This document shows positions 57,719-64,000 of a stretch of 64,000 bases of DNA, in pieces. Source of the DNA: Bradyrhizobium sp. ARR65 (GTDB lineage: Bacteria > Pseudomonadota > Alphaproteobacteria > Rhizobiales > Xanthobacteraceae); contig NZ_AWZU01000008.1 in NCBI RefSeq assembly GCF_000472385.1, positions 146,536-210,535 on the forward strand, read 5' to 3'. How positions within the stretch are numbered: the first letter of the stretch is position 1; every line of letters starts with the position of its first letter. The notes under the pieces are model-generated. The model was not told the origin of the DNA. It saw only the letters and a list, made by a program, of their open reading frames with translations, and did no database searches. The position numbers and the translations under genes were made by a program.

Positions 57719-58627
57719 TCACCAAGCTACCGCGCCGCGCAGGCGGTTGAATGCCAGCACCGCCCCAAACACGATCGTGGTCAGGGTCAGCATCAGCGCA
57801 GAAGCATAGCCGATGTTGAAGAACTCGAACCCGGCCCGAAAACCATAGATGTTGAGCGTGTTCGAGGCATTGCCCGGGCCGCCTTGGGTGGTGATGTAGA
57901 TGATGTCGAAGAAGCGTAGGAGATCGACGCTGCGCAGAATGGTCGCGGTGACGATGGTCGGTAGCAGCAGCGGCAGGGTGATACGCTGGAGGGTCTTGAA
58001 CGGCGAAGCCCCATCGATCTGAGCCGCCTCATAGACGCTCGGTGGCAGCGACTGCAGGCCACCCAGCACGATCAGCGCTACATAAGGTGCCCATTGCCAG
58101 GTATCAATCAGAGCGATGGTCGGAATGACCCACGTCGGGGAGGCCAGCCAATCCGAGGACGGCAAACCGATAGAGGTGAGAATATAGTTCGCAGCGCCAA
58201 GCGAGGGGTCGAGGATCACGAGCCACATCATGCCGGCGACTACGGGTGGCATCATGAAGGGAGAAATGAAAAGCGAGCGCACAATGCCCGACAGCCGCTC
58301 GGCCTGAAACAACGCTAGTGCAAGCCAGACACCGAGCACCAGCTGCAACAGCAACGAGAGCAGATAGAGCGCCAGCGTCACCCACAGACCGTGCCAAAAC
58401 TCGTTGTCGGAAATGAGCTTGGCGTAGTTGCCAAATGCAACGAAGGACTGCTTGCCCGTGGAGGAAAAGCTCTGGAACGAAAGCCAGACCGTGTAGACGA
58501 CCGGAAAGGCGATCATGCCGATCGTGAACAGAACCGCCGGCGCCGACAGGGCGGCTAGCTCCAGCCGCTGCTGGTTCTGCCCGGACGTTTCGCCCTCTCG
58601 TATCACCGCGGTTTCGAGTGCAACCAT
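57719..58627 (-). CDS. MalF-type carbohydrate ABC transporter permease
   Basis: A 302-residue permease with six helices and the coupling loop YEAAQIDGASPFKTLQRITLP. ITTQGGPGNASNTLNIYGF, the usual MalF-type extracytoplasmic loop, is seen near the end. ATG 58627 is preferred, giving an ordinary cytoplasmic N-terminus; the frame is open to 58693, but that would overlap the binding-protein gene. It follows the binding-protein gene in the transcript by 52 bases. Confidence 0.9.
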   Translation of the reverse strand: MVALETAVIREGETSGQNQQRLELAALSAPAVLFTIGMIAFPVVYTVWLSFQSFSSTGKQSFVAFGNYAKLISDNEFWHGLWVTLALYLLSLLLQLVLGVWLALALFQAERLSGIVRSLFISPFMMPPVVAGMMWLVILDPSLGAANYILTSIGLPSSDWLASPTWVIPTIALIDTWQWAPYVALIVLGGLQSLPPSVYEAAQIDGASPFKTLQRITLPLLLPTIVTATILRSVDLLRFFDIIYITTQGGPGNASNTLNIYGFRAGFEFFNIGYASALMLTLTTIVFGAVLAFNRLRGAVAW

Positions 58628-58679
58628 ATAAGCACGCGCCCTGACTGCTCGAACAAGCAGCCAAAGTCCTTTGCATTTG

Positions 58680-59981
58680 CTATTTCTGCGCAATCAGCGT
58701 GTTGAGCGCCTTGTCGGCATCGGCGCAGGCCTGATCGACCGTCTTCTGCTTCAGGATTAAGTCCTGCACCGCCTGGCCGATGAACTCGCGCGATTCCGGA
58801 TTGGCGACGATTGGATAGCCTACCTCGGACGCGCCCTTCGCGGCGAGCACGTCGAGAGCGGCCTGCCACTGCTTGCGCACCGGCTCCTCATCGATCCATT
58901 TCCGATAGTCGGGATCATTGGCGAGGGATGAGCGCGGCGGCGCGATGCCTTGCACCGCCATCATCTTTTGCACGGTCGGGCTGGTTGCCCATTGCACGAA
59001 ATACCAGGCGGCTTCAGGTTGCTTGCTGTAGGCGGAGATCGCGATGCCCCACCCGATCGCGGTCGGGACTTGGCCGCCATCGCCGGGCGGCAACGGGATC
59101 AGCGCAGTGTCCTGCAGCCGCTCGCCGCCTTCCATGACCGTGCGAAGTTCGTTCGAGGCCTCGAAATCCATCGCCGCGCGACCGGCGCGATAGAGCGCGG
59201 AAATCTGAGGGAAGCTGTAATTGACGACCCCGGGCGGGCCGTAGTCGCGCAGCAGGCGGCTATAGGTGTCGAGCGCCGCCTTGCCCTTGGGCGTGCACAG
59301 GGCAGACTTGCCATCCACCATGTAGCTGCCGCCCATGTTGTGCAGAAAGTTAGAAAACGTATAAGGCAGCGCCGGCTTCAGTCCGCGCGAGACGAACGGC
59401 GTGATGCTCGGGTCACAGGCCTTGATCTTCTTTGCGGCTGTTTCGATATCGGCGATGCTCTTAGGCTGATCGACCCCGCATTTCTTGAAAATGTCGGTGC
59501 GATAATAAAGAACAGGCCCCTCGATATTCATAGGCATGCTGGTGAGCTTGCCGCTGTAGGTTGCCGCCGTCAAAAGCGCCCGGCTCAGGCCGGCATAGTC
59601 GTAGTCGGGCGCGACCTCATTCTTGGTCATAGGAGTGAGATCCTCGTACCATCCCGCCGCGGCGAACTGCGCGCCTTCGCGCGATGGTAGGGTCATGAAC
59701 ACATCGGCCTCGTCGCTATGCGCGTTCATAACGGTAACCAGGCGCTGGCGCATCTGCTGCTCCTGGTAAGTGTCGACCTTGAGCGTGATGCCCGTGAGCT
59801 TTTCGAAATCGGCCTTATGCGTCAGAAGCGCCTGCGAGACCGGATTGTTGTTGGCAAGGAAGGTGACGGTCTTGCCATGGAACTTCTGCCAGTCGAAATC
59901 GGCCCCATGAGCGGCCGAGACGACACCGCCAGCCGCGATGACGCAAAGCGTGAAGCCCGCCACGATACTCCTGGTTGCCAT
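58680..59981 (-). CDS. Extracellular sugar-binding protein (family 1 type)
   Basis: A 433-residue periplasmic binding protein with signal peptide MATRSIVAGFTLCVIAAGGVV ending near AAHGADF (shown in part). Segments typical of UgpB/MalE-like proteins include LLTHKADFEKLTGITLKVDT, LTSMPMNIEGPVLYYRTDIF and TAIGWGIAISAYSKQPEAAW. ATG 59981 lies behind an excellent GGGAGGAA site. It is the promoter-proximal gene of the sugar operon and divergent from the LacI-family regulator. Its ligand, perhaps sulfoquinovose or a glycoside of it, is inferred only from the downstream kinase and aldolase. Confidence 0.9.
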   Translation of the reverse strand: MATRSIVAGFTLCVIAAGGVVSAAHGADFDWQKFHGKTVTFLANNNPVSQALLTHKADFEKLTGITLKVDTYQEQQMRQRLVTVMNAHSDEADVFMTLPSREGAQFAAAGWYEDLTPMTKNEVAPDYDYAGLSRALLTAATYSGKLTSMPMNIEGPVLYYRTDIFKKCGVDQPKSIADIETAAKKIKACDPSITPFVSRGLKPALPYTFSNFLHNMGGSYMVDGKSALCTPKGKAALDTYSRLLRDYGPPGVVNYSFPQISALYRAGRAAMDFEASNELRTVMEGGERLQDTALIPLPPGDGGQVPTAIGWGIAISAYSKQPEAAWYFVQWATSPTVQKMMAVQGIAPPRSSLANDPDYRKWIDEEPVRKQWQAALDVLAAKGASEVGYPIVANPESREFIGQAVQDLILKQKTVDQACADADKALNTLIAQK

Positions 59982-60039
59982 TGTATTCCTCCCAAATCCG
60001 GGCGTTGCCGCTCCGGGCCGACTTGGCCGACCGTTTTTC

Positions 60040-60053
60040 TGAAAACGGTTACA
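60040..60053. promoter_or_regulatory. Candidate LacI-family operator upstream of sugar operon
   Basis: TGAAAACGGTTACA has the central CG and TGAAA/TTnCA half sites usual for LacI-family operators. It lies 59 bases before the binding-protein start. It overlaps a 7-bp hairpin, CCGTTTT (60031-60037) with AAAACGG (60042-60048). Confidence 0.5.
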
Positions 60054-60149
60054 CCGTAAATCCCGCAGCCGGCGTGTCAAGACAGTCGAAAGAATAACCT
60101 TCCCAGCAAGTTATCGGTGGACAATCCGTACGCGGGAGGTCATCATTCT

Positions 60150-60163
60150 ATGTAACGTTACAT
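60150..60163. promoter_or_regulatory. Candidate LacI-family operator (14-bp perfect palindrome)
   Basis: ATGTAACGTTACAT is a perfect palindrome with a central CG, typical of LacI-family sites. It lies 22 bases before the regulator's start codon, which would allow autorepression and divergent control of the sugar operon. Confidence 0.65.
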
Positions 60164-60185
60164 TTTCGACGTTGCTTTATTTGAA

Positions 60186-61235
60186 ATGGCATTTGCCCCC
60201 GAAAGAGCTTCCAAACAGGGTATCCGCGCGGTCGCGGCCCAGGCCGGTGTCTCGATCGCCTCCGTCTCGCGCGCGCTCAACAATCCGGAATCGGTGAGCG
60301 CCTCACTGCGGGCGCGCATCGCACAAGCCGTCGAACAGGTCGGCTATATCCCGCACGCGCCGGCCCGCGCCTTGTCCTCGCGACGTTCGCGCACATTGGG
60401 GGCGATTGTCCCGACCATCGACAACACCATGTTCGCGCGCGGCATCGCCGCCCTGCAGAAATACCTGTCTTCCGTCGGCTACATGCTGTTCCTCACCACC
60501 AGCGGCTACGACCTTGAAGTCGAGTTGCAGCAAGCGCGCAATCTGATCAGCCGCGGCGTCGATGGCCTAGTGCTGAGAGGCGATTGCCACCACGATGGCT
60601 TGCGCAAAATGTTGGCCGAATACGCCATCCCCTTCATCAATGTCGGCGTCTACCGGCCCGATCGTCCCTACCCGTGCGTTGGCACCGATAATGAGGGTGC
60701 CGCGCACCGCGCCGCCTCGCATGTGATCGAACTCGGGCACACTCGGATCGGCATTGTCTCCGCACTCCAGCGCAACAATGACCGCGCCAGCGCGCGCGTC
60801 GCCGGCTTCCATCGGGCGCTTGCCGAAAACAGCCTCCCGATCCACCCCGAATGGCATGTGGAGGTGCCTTACACGCTCGACGACGCGCGCGAGGCCGCAC
60901 GATATCTGCTGAGCCTGAGGGAGCGTCCGACCGCCGTCGTCTGCGGCAATGACGTGATCGCCTACGGCGTCCTCCTGGAAGCCGAGCGCAGCGGCTTTGC
61001 CGTGCCGCGCGATCTCTCGGTCGTCGGCTTCGACGACCTCGACTGGAGTCGGCATCTGCGGCCGAGCCTCACCACCATTCAGGTGCCGACGGCGGCAACC
61101 TGGCAGCGCGCCGGCGAATATCTCGTCCGTCATCTTTCGGGCGAGCAGACCATCATGCATCACGAGGTCGACTATTCGCTGATCGTGCGCGAGTCCACCG
61201 CGCCGCCGTTACGATCTCCCAAACAACACAGGTGA
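60186..61235 (+). CDS. LacI-family transcriptional regulator
   Basis: A 349-residue repressor-type protein. The helix-turn-helix (about residues 13-35) reads IRAVAAQAGVSIASVSRALN, with the hinge helix region containing YIPHAPARALSSRRS. The periplasmic-binding-like ligand domain follows, with TLGAIVPTIDNTMFARGI and VVGFDDLDWSRHLRPSLTTI. It is divergent from the sugar operon, with candidate operators between, and three bases upstream of the SDR gene. The inducer is presumably the imported sugar or an intermediate. Confidence 0.93.
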   Translation: MAFAPERASKQGIRAVAAQAGVSIASVSRALNNPESVSASLRARIAQAVEQVGYIPHAPARALSSRRSRTLGAIVPTIDNTMFARGIAALQKYLSSVGYMLFLTTSGYDLEVELQQARNLISRGVDGLVLRGDCHHDGLRKMLAEYAIPFINVGVYRPDRPYPCVGTDNEGAAHRAASHVIELGHTRIGIVSALQRNNDRASARVAGFHRALAENSLPIHPEWHVEVPYTLDDAREAARYLLSLRERPTAVVCGNDVIAYGVLLEAERSGFAVPRDLSVVGFDDLDWSRHLRPSLTTIQVPTAATWQRAGEYLVRHLSGEQTIMHHEVDYSLIVRESTAPPLRSPKQHR

Positions 61236-61238
61236 CAC

Positions 61239-61976
61239 GTGACACATCCCTTGTTTTCGCTCGCTCCTGGCTTCCATGCGATTGTAATTGGGGGCGCCGG
61301 CGATATCGGAGCCGCTATCGCTAATATGTTCTGCGACCTGGGAGCGAGCGTCACCGCGACCGGTGTCAATGACGCAGACATCGCGCGCACGCTGCTCAAG
61401 CCGCGCGAGGGGCTCGTGCTCGCACCGCTCGACGTGACCGATGATGTGGCAGTGAAATCATTCGCCTATCGTCATGCGCGCGCCGATGCGCTAATCAACT
61501 GCGCCGGCATTCTAGCGCGTGACCGCGAATATGAGATTGAGACATTTGCAAAAGTGCTCGACGTCAACCTGACTGGAACGTTCCGCACCTGTATGGCCTT
61601 CCGCGCAGCGCTGGCGAGGGCCAAGGGTTCGATCGTGAACATCGCTTCAATGAATGCGACACTGGCACTCCCGCGCATTCCCGCCTATTGCGCGAGCAAG
61701 GGCGGTGTTGTGATGCTTACCAAAGCGTTGGCTTTGGCCTGGGCGGAGGAAGGGATCCGTGTCAACGCGGTTGCGCCCGGGTACATCGAGACAGTTATCA
61801 ATGCGGCTGGACGCACAGATCGCGCGCATTACCAGCGCATCGCTGATCGCACCGCGTTCAAGCGCTGGGGCCAGCCGGAGGAGATCGCGGGAGCGGTCGC
61901 TTTTCTGTGTATGCCGGCTTCGCTATATGCGACGGGCACAGTCGTCGCGGTGGATGGCGGCTTCTTGGCTGGATGA
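61239..61976 (+). CDS. Short-chain dehydrogenase/reductase
   Basis: A 245-residue SDR beginning at GTG 61239, three bases after the regulator's stop. The nucleotide loop is [15 protein letters not shown], the structural motif is NCAG (LINCAGILA) and the active-site triad is in [21 protein letters not shown] (Ser, Tyr and Lys). The tail [14 protein letters not shown] is typical. Linkage to the LacI-type regulator suggests action on the imported sugar or on the aldehyde made by the aldolase. Confidence 0.9.
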   Translation: MTHPLFSLAPGFHAIVIGGAGDIGAAIANMFCDLGASVTATGVNDADIARTLLKPREGLVLAPLDVTDDVAVKSFAYRHARADALINCAGILARDREYEIETFAKVLDVNLTGTFRTCMAFRAALARAKGSIVNIASMNATLALPRIPAYCASKGGVVMLTKALALAWAEEGIRVNAVAPGYIETVINAAGRTDRAHYQRIADRTAFKRWGQPEEIAGAVAFLCMPASLYATGTVVAVDGGFLAG

Positions 61977-62317
61977 GCAAGCGTGGACGAGTTGACATTT
62001 TCTGTAGCTGAGGCATTCAAGCTCCTGCAATCGAGAACTCCGATGCGGCGCGCGCTGCGCGCCATCTCCAGCGATCATCACGTGTCTAACTGACGGTGCC
62101 TCGCCGCAATTCGGGAAAGCACGCCGCCTCGCGTAACCAACCCTCAATGCCATTACGAGTGCCGTAGAGAGGATAGTTGCGCTTGTCGCTCCCCTCATAG
62201 CTGCTTCGTGCAAATACGAAATTGTCGTTCGATCACCACTACCCGTCCAGCGCGCGCACACACATCTTTGGCGCGAGCCACAGCTTTGTTGGCTTTGCTT
62301 TGTCAAGGAGACATTCA
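61977..62317. other. Intergenic region after the SDR gene
   Basis: About 340 bases without a recognisable gene. A GC-rich inverted repeat, GGCGCGC-gct-GCGCGCC-like, lies near 62046-62062 but lacks a following T-run, so it is only a weak terminator candidate. Confidence 0.4.
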
Positions 62318-62551
62318 ATGACTACACCGAAGCTCTTGTCGGCTGGACTGATCGTTGCAGCCGTGTTTGCCTCCCTCGCGATTGCTCGTGAGAGCAGCGC
62401 AAAGGCGCGATCGACTGCTGTCCACAGCTATGCAGCAGTGCAGCGCACTCCGGCAGCCTACAAACGCACCTGTGTCCGAGCTCCCGACGTTGGCGCCTTT
62501 GCAACTAGACCATGGCGTAAGCCACCGTGCGAGCCTGGGTCCGGATTTTGA
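62318..62551 (+). CDS. Small exported protein of Bradyrhizobium-like type
   Basis: A 77-residue protein with a signal peptide (TPKLLSAGLIVAAVFASLA) and a short basic mature part containing TCVRAPDVGAFATRPW and a C-terminal PPCEPGSGF. ATG 62318 follows CAAGGAGA. Similar short secreted proteins with two cysteines near the C-terminus are, from memory, common hypothetical proteins in Bradyrhizobium. The function is unknown. It directly precedes transposase debris. Confidence 0.65.
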   Translation: MTTPKLLSAGLIVAAVFASLAIARESSAKARSTAVHSYAAVQRTPAAYKRTCVRAPDVGAFATRPWRKPPCEPGSGF

Positions 62552-62562
62552 GCTCAATGGGC

Positions 62563-62766
62563 TGGATGGCCGAAAGCTTCATGAAAACCATGAAGGTCGA
62601 GGCGGTCTATGCGATAGGTTGCGAAACCTTCGAACGTCGCTGAAGATCTTCTGCGCTTGATCGACCACATGTACGGCAAGCGCCGATAGCATTCAGCTCT
62701 CGGCTATCTAAGCCCACAGCAGTTCGAGGACCAAAACACCCGCGGAGAGGGTCAAATCAGCCGCTT
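62563..62766 (+). mobile_element. IS3-family transposase 3' remnant
   Basis: The C-terminal end of an IS3-group transposase (integrase core) in two frames. The first frame reads WMAESFMKTMKVEAVYAIG; after a one-base insertion near 62634 the other frame reads VAEDLLRLIDHMYGKRR. A stop then replaces the usual Leu, followed by HSALGYLSPQQFED. The upstream two thirds of the element are missing. A clear non-functional fragment. Confidence 0.82.
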
Positions 62767-63692
62767 ACCCCTGTCGGGCCCGAGGGGCCCACACCGCGTC
62801 AAATTTATCCCTCAGGCCGCGGGTCCTAGCTGTACCTGCGAGAACTTTGGCCTCAGTTGTTTCCTGCTCGCCGAGCGAACGAAACGTGTTGGCGACACTA
62901 GCCGGTCCGCAACGCGAGCTATTTGATTGACATAAGATTTCAGCCTTGAATGTGGTCGCGACCGGAAGCTGCCAGGCACGCTTGATCAGTTCTGGAAGTG
63001 AATGGCCGAAGATTGGATCGCCTCAGGCGACACGCTCGGCGGACTGGCGGCGAAATAGAGCGAACCGCTAGTCAGAAGAAAGCCGACTGCGATCCCACAA
63101 CGCTATCACATTCAGATGCCTACGCCACGAACGACAATGGCCTCCTTCGGGACTTCTGAGACGCCAACTTCTAAAGGCTGCGATCAGGTAGGCTCTGCGA
63201 TCACAAAGCCATTACGGCCTAAGCACCGCAGTTGAGCCGGCCGGCTTCTCGCCCGTACCGACTACCCGATACTTGCTTAGCATCGGCTGTGAGCGGGAGA
63301 GTGCGGAAACGACTGAGACATGAGAAGATCGATGCAATTGAGCATTGAACGACTCCGGCCGTGCAGAGTGTCCGATACTCCCGGATGGAACGGCGCGTTC
63401 TGCCAATGGCAAAGCTGTAAAACGGGGCCGACCGCTGTCGAACCTCCTCCAAATTAACGAAGCGGTCGATTGACCTTAACGTGCCGCTCAAGCAAGAGCT
63501 CGTGAAGAGCGCCGTGTCATCCAACTGCCCTGACCCATCCGAATCTCGCGGCCAGTGCAGCGTGAATGAGCGCTTCCTTCGCCTTCAGTGCCGAATTTCA
63601 ATACAGTCCGCCGGGGCGTTGAATAAGTCGATGAACTAGCTCACAGCGCACGGCACGTTGCGAGGACCGAAGAAGGCTCTAGTCTAGCGTGC
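62767..63692. other. Non-coding accessory stretch between transposase remnants
   Basis: About 930 bases with only short open frames, none with family motifs or good start sites. Probably degraded mobile or intergenic DNA. No RNA gene or clear repeat was recognised. Confidence 0.45.
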
Positions 63693-63845
63693 TTAGGCGG
63701 GCTGTAGCGTAGGCAGCGGCATGAGCTTTGCGAGCTTGCGGATGTTTGGGGTGGCAGCGAAGGAACTCGTCGCGAGCGCCAGATGGACCTCTTAGCCTAA
63801 GCCGGTCGAGGCGCAGGATGCGCTTGAGATGGGTAAGCGGCGCTT
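63693..63845 (-). mobile_element. IS1182-like transposase C-terminal remnant
   Basis: Read on the minus strand, PLTHLKRILRLDRLRLRGP and GARDEF match the C-terminal end of IS1182-family transposases. One base slip later, LAATPNIRKLAKLMPLPTL continues to a stop at 63693. Upstream sequence is missing or unrecognisable. A frameshifted fragment; the boundaries are approximate. Confidence 0.7.
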
Positions 63846-63914
63846 AGATCCCACCTTCAGCGCAGCGGGTTGATCGGCGATTGTCCGACCGCTGAGTCGA
63901 GCGGGGTTAGGCAC

Positions 63915-64000
63915 GTGTCGGACACTGAGCTTTTGCACAAATCTAAGCCCGAGCCGGTGCGCCGGCTGGAGGTTTTCACCGGAACAGGACGGCGGCGCGC
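63915..64000 (+). mobile_element. IS66-type tnpA start (3' partial)
   Basis: From GTG 63915 the frame is open to the window edge, and residues 14-27 (PVRRLEVFTGTGRR) match the beginning of the small IS66 accessory protein TnpA, usually followed by a helix-turn-helix. Only 28 residues are visible, so integrity cannot be judged. Confidence 0.6.

Overview
The window looks like a chromosomal segment of an alphaproteobacterium of the order Hyphomicrobiales, most plausibly a Bradyrhizobium-like soil or plant-associated bacterium. This rests on uniformly GC-rich coding sequence, many uptake ABC transporters, alphaproteobacterial gene types, and one small exported protein of a kind familiar from Bradyrhizobium. 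Genus assignment is inference. No rRNA, tRNA or CRISPR array was seen.

Layout. (1) 1-1619: tail of a zinc/manganese-type ABC importer (ATPase cut by the window edge, then permease). (2) 1857-2927: exported L,D-transpeptidase-fold protein. (3) 3265-7888, minus strand: HEAT-repeat protein, GH15 glucoamylase-like enzyme and glycogen-debranching-type enzyme. (4) 8672-16613, plus strand: histidine phosphatase, HAD hydrolase, transaldolase, ROK sugar kinase, 6-phosphogluconate dehydrogenase, glucose-6-phosphate dehydrogenase and transketolase. Together with (3) this is a glucan-to-pentose-phosphate carbon module. It ends in a heavily decayed MGH1/GH63-like glucosidase gene (16615-19274). (5) 19539-21480: a broken NmrA-like gene, a small exported cupin and a truncated IS110 transposase. 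(6) 21574-25935: two membrane-fusion proteins flanking a tandem-fused ABC-2 permease, with no ATPase beside them. (7) 25936-29290: low-coding accessory stretch with small ORFs, a strong bidirectional terminator and a small nucleotidyltransferase module.

(8) 29291-51438 is a large catabolic region. A minus-strand operon encodes an SsuABC/taurine-type importer (one binding protein, one ATPase, two permeases), an IlvD/Edd dehydratase and a NicX-like iron ring-cleavage dioxygenase. Divergent from it are a 3-hydroxyisobutyrate-dehydrogenase-like reductase and a zinc alcohol dehydrogenase. A second minus-strand operon encodes a three-subunit molybdenum hydroxylase joined to a complete Liv-type importer. 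Divergent from that are a luciferase-like monooxygenase and a PuuE-like deacetylase/amidohydrolase. Then come a flavin reductase with a group D flavin monooxygenase, and a zeta-class GST (maleylacetoacetate isomerase type). The combination suggests uptake and oxidative ring opening of a hydroxylated, probably N-heterocyclic or aromatic, compound.

(9) 51632-61976 is a sugar operon under a divergent LacI-family regulator: sugar-binding protein, two permeases, zinc dehydrogenase, UgpC-like ATPase, PfkB kinase, LacD/YihT-type class I aldolase, enolase-superfamily protein and, beside the regulator, an SDR. The kinase resembles E. coli sulfofructose kinase YihV and keeps the three residues recalled as its sulfonate contacts. 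An ABC-fed sulfo-EMP-like pathway is therefore the most interesting hypothesis in the window. (10) 61977-64000: a small exported protein followed by transposase remnants (IS3, IS1182) and the start of an IS66-type tnpA cut by the window edge.
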